Below, in pieces: positions 1 to 5,512 of a DNA stretch of 7,634 nt. Where the stretch lies: positions 1-7,634 of the forward strand of contig JAEWSG010000237.1 of NCBI GenBank assembly GCA_023398495.1, written 5' to 3'. A program made the position numbers and the translations under genes. This stretch comes from Bacillota bacterium (GTDB taxonomy: Bacteria > Bacillota > Clostridia > Acetivibrionales > Acetivibrionaceae). How positions within the stretch are numbered: the first letter of the stretch is position 1; each line of letters begins with the position of its first letter. The notes below the pieces were generated by a model. It was not told the origin of the DNA, ran no database searches, and saw nothing but the letters and a program-made list of their open reading frames with translations.

Positions 1-162
1 ACTCCTCGGGGTCGAGCAAAACTCGCTTCGCTCAGACAATGCTCTCCCTTTCCTCGTCGTATTAACAGGCTCTACAACTTGCTTCACAATGTTTCTTACA
101 TATTTTTCTTCACTTAAATAATATACACTCCAATAAGGTGTCCTGGAAAATATGCCATACAT
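1..162 (-). CDS. Partial hypothetical ORF running off the left edge
   Basis: Reading the minus strand from an ATG at 162-160 gives 54 codons without a stop, reaching the first base of the window, so the 3' end is missing. The product starts MYGIFSRTPYWSVYYL and ends RALSERSEFCSTPRS. I do not recognise a family and see no domain, signal peptide or membrane segment. No Shine-Dalgarno sequence precedes the ATG; the upstream bases are only A and T. The last third is richer in G+C than the surrounding DNA and contains the mirror sequence CTCGCTTCGCTC on the plus strand (22-33). It could be the real end of a gene lying further left, a decayed fragment, or part of a dispersed repeat that happens to be open. 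It is divergent from the response regulator at 267. Confidence 0.35.
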   Translation of the reverse strand, partial: MYGIFSRTPYWSVYYLSEEKYVRNIVKQVVEPVNTTRKGRALSERSEFCSTPRS

Positions 163-210
163 CAAATATATTTTTTATATTTACCATATACTGTCATATT
201 TAAACTGTTG

Positions 211-216
211 TATAAT
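211..216 (+). promoter_or_regulatory. Candidate -10 box for the LytTR regulator
   Basis: A perfect TATAAT stands 50 bases before the ATG at 267. No good -35 lies at 16-18 bases; the best-placed hexamer is ATACTG (188-193). The pentamer ACTGT occurs at 190-194 and 204-208, straddling the -35 to -10 spacer, and could be a weak protein-binding repeat. The -10 is convincing by sequence only. Confidence 0.4.
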
Positions 217-266
217 ATATAAAAGAGCTATCATAACTTAGAGTATGCAGTAAAGGGGCAAAATCA

Positions 267-1010
267 ATGACTACAATTTTAGTAGATGACGAGCTTTTTG
301 GGTTAGAGGAATTGGAATATTTTTTAAATCAACATAAGGATGTCAATATTTTAGGGAAGTATTGTAATCCCTGCATGGCTATTGAGAGGATAAAAAAAGA
401 TAATCCGAATGTGGTTTTTCTTGACATAGGTATGCCTGAAATTGATGGCTTTAACATAGCGGAAGAAATATTGAGTTTTAATTCCGACATTAAAATAATT
501 TTTGTAACTGCCCATGATGAATTTGCTGTCAGGGCATTTAAAATTAATGCCCTTGACTATATTTTAAAGCCTATTGATAAGGAAAGAATTGATGAAACTG
601 TATTAAGAATCAGGAAAGCTTGCATTGGTAATAACCAACAAAGAGAGTCCATTCAACAGCAAGCATTGAAAAAAAACTTAAGAAAAGTTCCTTTATGGAA
701 AGATGAAAGCATTTTTCTTGTAAGTGCTCCGGAAATTATTTATTGTAAATCTTGTGACAAAGAAGTTTCATTTGTTACAATAAAGGATTCCTGCCTTAAA
801 AGTACAAATTCATTAAACTATTGGGAAAATAGATTGAGAGAGCAAAGATTTTTCAGAAGTCATAAAAGTTTTCTCGTAAATATGGATAAAGTTGAAGAAA
901 TTATACCAACTATTGGTACAACATATTCTCTTCGTCTAAAGGGAAGTAATGATGAAGTGCCCCTTAGCAGAAATAATTATCAAGTGCTAAAGAAAATATT
1001 AGAATTTTAA
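267..1010 (+). CDS. LytTR-family response regulator
   Basis: This 247-residue protein has the two-domain plan of the AgrA/LytR class: an N-terminal receiver domain (about 1-118) and a C-terminal LytTR DNA-binding domain (about 138-247). In the receiver, acidic pocket residues D7, D8 and E9, phospho-acceptor D53 (FLDIGMPEIDG), T81 and K101 (ILKP) are all present, so it should be phosphorylatable. The LytTR part carries the typical RFFRSHKSFLVN stretch near 194-205. Family members are cytoplasmic transcription factors that bind pairs of short direct repeats. The ATG is preceded by AAAGGGG with an 8-base gap. No sensor kinase lies next to it; the next gene is convergent, so its partner and targets are unknown. 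Length is normal for the family. Only 17 bases separate its stop from that of the lytic transglycosylase, with no evident terminator between them. Confidence 0.93.
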   Translation: MTTILVDDELFGLEELEYFLNQHKDVNILGKYCNPCMAIERIKKDNPNVVFLDIGMPEIDGFNIAEEILSFNSDIKIIFVTAHDEFAVRAFKINALDYILKPIDKERIDETVLRIRKACIGNNQQRESIQQQALKKNLRKVPLWKDESIFLVSAPEIIYCKSCDKEVSFVTIKDSCLKSTNSLNYWENRLREQRFFRSHKSFLVNMDKVEEIIPTIGTTYSLRLKGSNDEVPLSRNNYQVLKKILEF

Positions 1011-1027
1011 ATTGAACTTAGCTGATT

Positions 1028-1708
1028 TTATTGTGCACTTTTATACATATTGTAATACTCTGTGACCTTTTTTACATAGTTTTGTGTTTCGTTATAGGGA
1101 GGAATACCGTCATACTTTCTTACACTGCCCGGTCCGGCGTTATAGGCTGCCAATGCAAGTTTTATATTACCGTTAAAGGCTTTGAGCTGATCCTTGATAT
1201 ACCTTGTTCCTCCATCGATATTCTGGTCAATATCCCATGGATCAGTAACACCTAAGGCATCTGCTGTGCCGGGCATTAACTGCATCAAGCCTTGTGCACC
1301 TGAATGGGACAAAGAGCCGGGATTAAAACTTGATTCCTGTTTTATAATGGCACGGATCAGATTTGCATCCACGCCATACTTTTTCGAGGCCTTTTCAATG
1401 CTTGCGTTTATGACTTCCATTTGCTCAGATTTGCTCTCAGGTATATATGCTGTGCTTGCTTCTCTTGATTTTTTAGCTCTGTTAACATCCTTAGATCTGT
1501 CATTGCCAAATTTATCAACAGCACCAGAAAGCGGCCTTGAGGATTTTTTTGAAGGCTCTATTATATTATAGCTGTCAAGTACAGTGGCTTCAGTGTTATC
1601 CAGAATTTCCTGAAATGTTGTGGCTTGTGGGTTTGAAGTCTTGATTCTTACAGGAACCCTGCTCTGTATTTCATTGATTTTTGCACTGAAAATATCGCAT
1701 ACTCTCAC
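1028..1708 (-). CDS. Lytic transglycosylase, SLT domain protein
   Basis: The 226-residue product ends in a soluble lytic transglycosylase (SLT, goose-lysozyme-like) domain from about residue 98. It shows the family signatures in order: catalytic E125 in IIKQESSFNP, GAQGLMQLMP (137-146), NIDGGTRYI (163-171), ALAAYNAGPG (185-194) and IPPYNETQNYV (202-212). Such enzymes cleave the MurNAc-GlcNAc bond of peptidoglycan and leave 1,6-anhydro ends. Residues 1-95 are polar and unrelated to anything I recognise. There is no signal peptide, lipobox or membrane helix, so how it would reach the wall is not evident. The start is GTG, chosen because AGGGTGG lies 6 bases upstream; the nearby ATG is out of frame. 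It lies downstream of the eight-cysteine gene on the same strand, 197 bases away, and may have its own promoter. Confidence 0.92.
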   Translation of the reverse strand: MRVCDIFSAKINEIQSRVPVRIKTSNPQATTFQEILDNTEATVLDSYNIIEPSKKSSRPLSGAVDKFGNDRSKDVNRAKKSREASTAYIPESKSEQMEVINASIEKASKKYGVDANLIRAIIKQESSFNPGSLSHSGAQGLMQLMPGTADALGVTDPWDIDQNIDGGTRYIKDQLKAFNGNIKLALAAYNAGPGSVRKYDGIPPYNETQNYVKKVTEYYNMYKSAQ

Positions 1709-1782
1709 TATAAACCACCCTGCCTATCTCTTAATATTAAAAAAACTGCTTTGTATTTTTATCGGGTTATTACCTGATAAGC

Positions 1783-1788
1783 ATTATA
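1783..1788 (-). promoter_or_regulatory. Candidate -10 box for the lytic transglycosylase
   Basis: On the minus strand a TATAAT lies about 75 bases before the GTG start at 1708. The -35 region is weak (GTTAAA at 16 bases), so this rests on the -10 match alone. Confidence 0.25.
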
Positions 1789-1867
1789 GTCTATGAGAAT
1801 TATTTTTAACTTACTGAAAGATAGAAATCAGTATTTAATCAGCAAAAAACATAGGATGTGCATTTTG

Positions 1868-1895
1868 CATAATTCATTTCTAGAAATGAATTATG
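1868..1895. repeat. Perfect 28-base palindrome
   Basis: The half-site CATAATTCATTTCT is followed at once by its exact reverse complement, centred on CTAG. It starts 10 bases past the stop of the eight-cysteine gene and lies about 160 bases before the start of the lytic transglycosylase. As RNA it would form a mostly A-U hairpin, but no T run follows directly on the minus strand (the nearest, TTTTTT, is about 19 bases on). It is therefore a poor intrinsic terminator and may instead be an operator or an RNA processing or stability element. Confidence 0.6.
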
Positions 1896-1905
1896 TTCAA
1901 AAGCA

Positions 1906-2223
1906 CTAGGATACTTCCCGCTTGACACGTTTGATAAATTTAGAGCATGCATTCTTTTTCCTGCCATCATATTTTCTTACAGTAAAGAGTTGACATATTC
2001 CCATAGCCCTTTCATCTATATTGCTTGTATCAAAGATAATAAAGTTCTCACAGTCAATACAACTACTTATTCTCCGATTTATGGATTTGAATTCAGGCAT
2101 AAATCTATGTTTTGAACATACATAGTCTGCGGATACGACTCCCTTTTCGATGCATAATATATCATTATTAATAGTAATTGCTGTACCTTTAAGGCAGTTA
2201 CTACATGTTCTTTTCGGCTTCAA
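1906..2223 (-). CDS. Small eight-cysteine protein with two similar modules
   Basis: This 105-residue basic protein is not one I can name. It contains two similar modules. The first has C7-x2-C10, C24 and C36 ending in CSKHRF. The second has C55-x2-C58, C77 and C93 ending in CSKFIK. Both follow C-x2-C...C...C-S-K, which suggests duplication of a four-cysteine metal-binding unit, either zinc or Fe-S. There is no signal peptide or membrane segment, so it should be cytoplasmic. The start is TTG, decided by a strong GGGAGG with an 8-base gap and by the first CxxC lying at residue 7; the next in-frame Met is residue 42 and would lose the first module. It is the upstream gene of a possible pair with the lytic transglycosylase. 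Confidence 0.75.
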   Translation of the reverse strand: MKPKRTCSNCLKGTAITINNDILCIEKGVVSADYVCSKHRFMPEFKSINRRISSCIDCENFIIFDTSNIDERAMGICQLFTVRKYDGRKKNACSKFIKRVKREVS

Positions 2224-2313
2224 AACTTTTTCCTCCCAACAAGAAATGTTAAGATCTATACAGTTAATATTTTTTAACAGAAAGATTAACCTGGATATAA
2301 AAAAACCAACATC

Positions 2314-2327
2314 ATTATAGCATTATA
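2314..2327 (-). promoter_or_regulatory. Two tandem -10-like boxes for the cysteine-rich gene
   Basis: The minus strand reads TATAATGCTATAAT, giving two perfect -10 hexamers (2327-2322 and 2319-2314) about 90 bases before the TTG start. Neither has a good -35 at normal spacing. A short hairpin GTTAA/TTAAC (2263-2278) lies in the predicted leader. Confidence 0.3.
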
Positions 2328-2376
2328 AACCTTGCCGTGGAAGAACGTGGGAAATATAATTGCGTTAAATTTCGGT

Positions 2377-2404
2377 TTGAAAAAAGTGTTGATTGATATA
2401 TAAT
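2377..2404 (+). promoter_or_regulatory. Sigma-A-type promoter for the DUF402 gene
   Basis: TTGAAA (2377-2382) and TATAAT (2399-2404) are separated by 16 bases. Transcription would start near 2411, leaving a leader of about 60 bases before the ATG at 2472. It probably also serves the PHP gene downstream. Confidence 0.6.
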
Positions 2405-2471
2405 TATTAAAAATAAAGGCATTCACAATTTGAAACTAATAATATAAAAACTTTTTGGATTGGAGAGAAAT

Positions 2472-2939
2472 ATGAAGAAGCCTACTGTGTTAAGAAAAAG
2501 ATATATACCTTTTGAGACGGTTGATATATCCGGCGATGAGCTGATTTCAAGAAGCGAGGACTTGTTGATAACCCGATGGAGACCCATTAAAAGTCGTCCG
2601 GATATTTCCGGGGGTATATCCTATACTTTTCTTAAGGAAGGGTATAAAGTAAGTAAATTTTTAGGGCCGTCAGGTGAATTTAAATATTGGTATTGTGACA
2701 TTATAGATGTAGATTATGATGAGGAACAAGATAAATATACACTGACGGATTTGCTTCTGGATGTAAAAATAATGCCCGACGGTTCTGTAATTGTATTAGA
2801 TGCCGATGAGGTTGCCGACGCTCTAGAGAAGACGATTATTACAACTGAGGAAGCCTGTAAGTCGTTAAGAATACTGGCTGGAGTTCTGGAAATGGCTTAT
2901 GCAGGTAAGTTTCCTCCGGCTATTTGTTTTGAAAAATAA
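2472..2939 (+). CDS. DUF402 domain protein, possible nucleotide phosphatase relative
   Basis: The 155-residue product matches the DUF402 fold, best seen in its C-terminal half: KYWYCDIIDV (71-80), then TDLLLDVKIMPDG (92-104, with D93 and D97) and IVLDADEV (107-114, with D110, D112 and E113). These acidic positions bind divalent metal in characterised relatives, which include FomD and the staphylococcal nucleoside tri-/diphosphatase Ntdp. The physiological substrate here cannot be read from the sequence. The ATG at 2472 is preferred over an in-frame TTG at 2460 because GGAG lies 6 bases before it; the upstream TTG overlaps that ribosome site. The N-terminal RKRYIPFETVDI also suits the family. 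It is followed 58 bases later by the PHP gene on the same strand, with a weak terminator-like hairpin between them. Confidence 0.85.
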   Translation: MKKPTVLRKRYIPFETVDISGDELISRSEDLLITRWRPIKSRPDISGGISYTFLKEGYKVSKFLGPSGEFKYWYCDIIDVDYDEEQDKYTLTDLLLDVKIMPDGSVIVLDADEVADALEKTIITTEEACKSLRILAGVLEMAYAGKFPPAICFEK

Positions 2940-2946
2940 GGTTGCA

Positions 2947-2968
2947 AAAGCCGCTTTGCGGTTTTGTT
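2947..2968 (+). terminator. Weak terminator-like hairpin between DUF402 and PHP genes
   Basis: AAAGCCGC (2947-2954) pairs with GCGGTTTT (2958-2965) through eight pairs including one G-U, with a TTT loop, and the exit reads TTTTGTT. It may terminate part of the transcripts or only protect an mRNA end, since no other promoter is obvious before the PHP gene. Confidence 0.4.
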
Positions 2969-2997
2969 CCATTCAATATATTTACGGAGGTTTAAAA

Positions 2998-3834
2998 ATG
3001 GACAAAAGAATAGACTTACATACACACTCAACTGCATCTGATGGTAGTATGAGTCCTGGAGAGTTGATAAGGCATGCAAAAGAAAATGGATTGGCAGCAG
3101 TGGCAATTACCGATCATGACACCATTGATGGTGTTGACGAGGCTCTGAAGGTAGGAGCGGAAATAGGTATTGAAGTTATAGCAGGAGTGGAAACAAGCGT
3201 GGATTTCAATCCTGAAATGCATATTTTGGGGTATTTCTTTGGCGATGCATATATGAATTTTGAGCCTACCTTGCAAAAGCTCAGGGTTAACAGAGAAGAA
3301 AGAAACCCTAAAATGGTTGAAAAATTAAAGAGTCTCGGACTTGATATAACCATGGAAGAAGTCAGGGCTGAGGCAAAAGGGAATATTGTTGCAAGACCTC
3401 ATATGGCAAATGTACTGATGAAAAAAGGTTACGTAAAAAGTATCCGTGAAGCCTTCGAGAAATATCTTGCCGATGGAAAACCGGCATTTGTCAGGAAAGA
3501 CAAACTTTCACCGGAGGAATGCATAACTGCAATAGGTCAGGCCGGAGGAGTACCTGTACTTGCACACCCGATTTTTTTAGGTTTAAGCTGGACAAAGCTG
3601 GATGAACTTGTTGCAAGACTTGTAAAAGCCGGGCTTAAAGGTATTGAAACCTACTATGTTGAAAATACGGGAGATGATACAGGAAATCTTTTGAGAATTG
3701 CCATAAAACATAACATAATACCCACAGGGGGAAGTGATTTCCATGGCAGTTATAAACCCGATATAGAGATAGGAGAAGGAAAAGGGAATCTGGTTGTGCC
3801 TTATGATGTGCTTGAAAGACTTAAAAAAGAGTAA
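2998..3834 (+). CDS. PHP-domain metal-dependent phosphoesterase
   Basis: A 278-residue PHP-domain protein of the TrpH/YciV (RNase AM, 3',5'-nucleoside bisphosphate phosphatase) type. Metal ligands of the family are in place: DLHTHSTASDG (H8, H10, D15), ITDHDT (D39, H40), E65 in GVETS, H75, H135 in RPH, H190 in LAHP, and the GSDFHG motif (D247, H249). Characterised relatives hydrolyse 3',5'-bisphosphates or trim RNA 5' ends in the cytoplasm using a trinuclear metal centre; the exact substrate here is inferred only from the family. The frame is open further upstream, but the ATG at 2998 is the start because ACGGAGG lies 7 bases before it and the PHP motif begins at residue 6. The full length is normal. 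It is probably co-transcribed with the DUF402 gene. Confidence 0.92.
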   Translation: MDKRIDLHTHSTASDGSMSPGELIRHAKENGLAAVAITDHDTIDGVDEALKVGAEIGIEVIAGVETSVDFNPEMHILGYFFGDAYMNFEPTLQKLRVNREERNPKMVEKLKSLGLDITMEEVRAEAKGNIVARPHMANVLMKKGYVKSIREAFEKYLADGKPAFVRKDKLSPEECITAIGQAGGVPVLAHPIFLGLSWTKLDELVARLVKAGLKGIETYYVENTGDDTGNLLRIAIKHNIIPTGGSDFHGSYKPDIEIGEGKGNLVVPYDVLERLKKE

Positions 3835-3858
3835 AAAAAGAACCCATATAAAATGGGT
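3833..3858 (-). terminator. Intrinsic terminator facing the minus strand
   Basis: ACCCAT (3842-3847) and ATGGGT (3853-3858) form a 6-bp stem with a 5-base loop. On the minus strand this is followed by TTCTTTTTTT, a good U tract. On the plus strand no T run follows, so it does not look like a terminator for the PHP gene, whose stop codon overlaps the A tract. No minus-strand gene lies immediately upstream of it. Confidence 0.5.
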
Positions 3859-4122
3859 AAGATTGGGGAGTAAATCTATATATAAATTTGTAAATTAAGT
3901 TCATTAGGATAAATATAAAAAACAATATTCAATAACATGCTAAACAAAACAGTAAATAATCTGGTATATTAAACTAACAGTGGATTATTTTTATAGAATT
4001 GCTGTGGTTCAAATAATATCTTATTATATTTATATGAAAAAAGCAATAGTAAATTAGTGCCTATTTAAAATTAGGACTAAAGTACTATATCTTGTAATTG
4101 ATTTACATATTTTTCAAATGAC
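3859..4122. other. A+T-rich intergenic stretch without a gene
   Basis: Stops occur in every frame and no RNA gene is recognisable. The only structure seen is an imperfect inverted repeat at 4054-4080: TTAGT-G-CCTA against TAGG-ACTAA with one bulged G and an 8-base loop. It lies about 40 bases upstream of the smpB promoter and lacks a T run on the plus strand. Confidence 0.6.
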
Positions 4123-4150
4123 TTGACATAGAAGATAAAAGTGATATAAT
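4123..4150 (+). promoter_or_regulatory. Consensus sigma-A-type promoter for smpB
   Basis: Perfect TTGACA (4123-4128) and perfect TATAAT (4145-4150) are separated by 16 bases. The start site would be near 4157, giving a leader of about 95 bases before the smpB ATG. It is the strongest promoter match in the window and could also feed ssrA. Confidence 0.8.
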
Positions 4151-4182
4151 TAGAAAATGCAGTGAAAACTTTGATAGTAGTG

Positions 4183-4209
4183 CCCTTTCTATGGAAGGGT
4201 TATTTTTAT
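4183..4209 (+). terminator. Terminator-like hairpin inside the smpB leader (possible attenuator)
   Basis: CCCTTTC (4183-4189) pairs with GGAAGGG (4193-4199) with a TAT loop and one G-U pair, then TTATTTTTAT follows. The hairpin lies between the promoter and smpB. A flanking inverted repeat, ATGCAGT (4157-4163) and ACTGCAT (4217-4223), encloses it. The left arm GCCCT could alternatively pair with the smpB ribosome site AGGGT. This arrangement suggests transcription attenuation, but no known riboswitch class is recognised. Confidence 0.5.
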
Positions 4210-4251
4210 CTGAGTTACTGCATAAGAATTAATTTGACAGGGTGTAATTTG

Positions 4252-4716
4252 ATGGCTAAGGAAGCTAAAAAGACAATTGCACAAAACAAAAAAGCCAGAC
4301 ACGACTATTTTATAGAGCAGACTTTTGAGGCAGGGATTGTTTTGTCGGGCACAGAAGTAAAATCTATCCGTCAGGGGAAGGTCACCATTAAGGAAAGTTA
4401 TGCAATTATAAAAGGTGGAGAGGTCTTCATTTTTGGTATGCATGTAAGTCCTTATGAACAGGGCAATATATTCAACAAAGATCCCTTAAGAGATAGAAAA
4501 CTTTTGCTGCACAGGTTTGAGATTAACAAGCTTATAGGTTCTATACAGCAAAAGGGTATGTCCTTGGTGCCGATTGAATTATATTTCCGTCACGGTAAGG
4601 TGAAACTTGAGCTAGGGCTCGGAAAAGGTAAGAAGTTGTACGACAAGAGGGAAGACTTGGCAAAGAAGGACGCAATGAGAGAGATTGACAGGAAGATGAA
4701 AGAAAGCAACAGGTAA
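4252..4716 (+). CDS. smpB: SsrA-binding protein SmpB
   Basis: SmpB is the small basic protein that binds the tRNA-like end of tmRNA, brings it to the empty A site of stalled ribosomes, and allows trans-translation. The 154-residue product shows the family order: N12-KKARHDY, GIVLSGTEVKSIR (28-40), HVSPYEQGN (64-72), the DPLRDRKLLLH segment (77-87), GLGKGKKLYDKRE (122-134), and a Lys/Arg-rich tail that enters the mRNA channel. The frame is open back to a GTG at 4162, but that lies almost on the predicted transcription start and has no ribosome site. The ATG at 4252 has AGGGTG 7 bases before it and gives the normal length. Its partner gene ssrA follows 118 bases downstream. The leader contains a terminator-like hairpin. 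Confidence 0.97.
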   Translation: MAKEAKKTIAQNKKARHDYFIEQTFEAGIVLSGTEVKSIRQGKVTIKESYAIIKGGEVFIFGMHVSPYEQGNIFNKDPLRDRKLLLHRFEINKLIGSIQQKGMSLVPIELYFRHGKVKLELGLGKGKKLYDKREDLAKKDAMREIDRKMKESNR

Positions 4717-4717
4717 C

Positions 4718-4746
4718 TTGACAAATTTTGTAATGCTGAAAATAAC
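4718..4746 (+). promoter_or_regulatory. Possible ssrA promoter just after smpB
   Basis: A perfect TTGACA (4718-4723) begins two bases after the smpB stop, and AATAAC (4741-4746, four of six matches) follows at 17 bases. The -10 is poor. If used, it would give a precursor with about 80 extra 5' bases to be trimmed. Read-through from the smpB promoter is the alternative. Confidence 0.3.
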
Positions 4747-4804
4747 TTCCACTACTATTTTTGCTTATGTCTTATTTGAATCCAAATAGACACGCAAAAA
4801 AGTG

Positions 4805-4829
4805 TAAGTAATATTTCATTCATTACTTA
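4805..4829. repeat. 8-bp inverted repeat just upstream of tmRNA
   Basis: TAAGTAAT (4805-4812) and ATTACTTA (4822-4829) are exact inverted copies around a 9-base loop, ending 5 bases before the mature tmRNA 5' end. They could form a precursor hairpin next to the RNase P cut site, or bind a regulator. Confidence 0.45.
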
Positions 4830-4834
4830 TATAT

Positions 4835-5219
4835 GGGGGCGTAATGGTTTCGACGGGATTGTTGAGACTTGAATAGCGGGTAGAGGATTCTCGTTGGCCT
4901 CTTAAAAAACGAGAAACTAAAATTAAACGCTAAAAACGATAATTTCGCTTTAGCTGCTGCCTAATTAGGCGGCCCGTCAGTCCAGGGTTCCTGCACCTTG
5001 GGTAGCTGGCGTCATTAAGTCAGGCCTTTTGAGTAGGAAGGTTAAACTCTAGAACTGGTCAGCCAAAGCTTTGAGGTTGATCCGAATTTATGAAGCTACC
5101 AAATTGCACAGCCTGCCCTTGGGCGTTGCAGTGAGGGAATAAAAAAATAAGGGCTGCACCCGGAGAAGTTCTTGTGGATATGGTTTCGGACAGGGGTTCG
5201 ACTCCCCTCGCCTCCACCA
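4835..5219 (+). ncRNA. ssrA: Transfer-messenger RNA (tmRNA)
   Basis: This 385-base RNA works with SmpB to rescue stalled ribosomes: it enters as an alanyl-tRNA mimic, then serves as mRNA for a degradation tag. The 5' end GGGGGCG pairs with CGCCTCC before the encoded ACCA, forming the 7-bp acceptor stem (one G-U pair). The conserved 5' segment TAATGGTTTCGACGGG and a T arm with loop TTCGACT between AGGGG and CCCCT are present. The tag frame lies at 4929-4964. The 3' end including CCA is intact, so any integration event here has preserved the gene. It follows smpB, as in many Firmicutes, and is closed by a strong terminator at 5248. A minus-strand reading frame across it is a shadow. Confidence 0.97.
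4929..4964 (+). other. tmRNA tag-peptide reading frame
   Basis: The resume codon is GCT (4929-4931). The frame encodes AKNDNFALAAA and ends at TAA (4962-4964). The ALAAA end is the protease-recognition part expected for ClpXP-type degradation; the N-terminal half KNDNF is the variable part. With the tRNA-borne alanine, tagged proteins would gain twelve residues. Confidence 0.93.
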
Positions 5220-5247
5220 AAAAATCACTCAAATTGTGATACAATGC

Positions 5248-5280
5248 AAAGCCACTGATTTCAGTGGCTTTAATTGTTTT
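5248..5280 (+). terminator. Intrinsic terminator of ssrA
   Basis: AAAGCCACTGA (5248-5258) and its exact reverse complement (5261-5271) form a stem of up to 11 bp, followed by TAATTGTTTTT. It lies 28 bases beyond the tmRNA CCA end and should separate ssrA from the accessory genes. Confidence 0.88.
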
Positions 5281-5346
5281 TGTGGGTAAATTCAGGGTTC
5301 TATTTCTTGGAATTTTCACGAATAAGATGTAAAATATATACAATTT

Positions 5347-5363
5347 TGCACCCGAGGGGTGCA
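5347..5363. repeat. Perfect 7-bp hairpin in the ssrA-yhcG spacer
   Basis: TGCACCC and GGGTGCA flank a GAG loop. The preceding bases AATTTTGCAC also occur at the hairpin inside yhcG (5799-5825). No T run follows on the plus strand. Confidence 0.5.
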
Positions 5364-5385
5364 TATCCATTTGAGCCGTGCATTA

Positions 5386-5424
5386 AGGCGCATTTTTGGA
5401 GTTTAATGGAAAATGCAGGCGCAT
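5386..5424. repeat. Direct and inverted short repeats in the ssrA-yhcG spacer
   Basis: AGGCGCAT occurs twice, at 5386-5393 and 5417-5424. Between them GCATTTT (5390-5396) and AAAATGC (5410-5416) are inverted copies with a 13-base loop. The spacer 5281-5512 contains no gene; these repeats, the hairpin at 5347 and the yhcG promoter are all that is seen in it. Confidence 0.4.
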
Positions 5425-5468
5425 ACCTTTTGGCGAATTAACTTCTGCTAATAATGGTCAGAAAAATA

Positions 5469-5477
5469 TGGTATACT
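5469..5477 (+). promoter_or_regulatory. Extended -10 promoter of yhcG
   Basis: TGGTATACT combines the TGn extension with a five-of-six -10 (TATACT), 35 bases before the ATG. No -35 hexamer is found at normal spacing, which is tolerable for extended -10 promoters. Confidence 0.5.
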
Positions 5478-5512
5478 TTGAAATGTAGTCAGTTTTTAAA
5501 GGAGTTGTTTCA

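Noticed and set aside
1031..1571. Plus-strand frames opposite the lytic transglycosylase
   Set aside because: They are shadows of a minus-strand gene with complete SLT motifs, and have no ribosome sites or domains.
2899..2997. 33-residue N-terminal extension of the PHP protein
   Set aside because: It overlaps the DUF402 gene and the hairpin; ACGGAGG at 2984-2990 clearly sets the ATG at 2998.
2897..3353. Minus-strand frames over the DUF402/PHP region
   Set aside because: They are shadows of genes with clear motifs; no ribosome sites and no recognisable domains.
4162..4251. 30-residue N-terminal extension of SmpB from a GTG
   Set aside because: The GTG is about 5 bases from the predicted transcription start with no ribosome site, the frame covers a terminator-like hairpin, and the ATG at 4252 gives the family length.
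4189..4443. Minus-strand frame opposite smpB
   Set aside because: It is a shadow of smpB and overlaps its leader; there is no ribosome site.
5059..5370. 103-codon minus-strand frame across tmRNA
   Set aside because: It is antisense to the tmRNA 3' half and gives the EARGVEPLS-type text typical of spurious frames over tRNA-like sequence.
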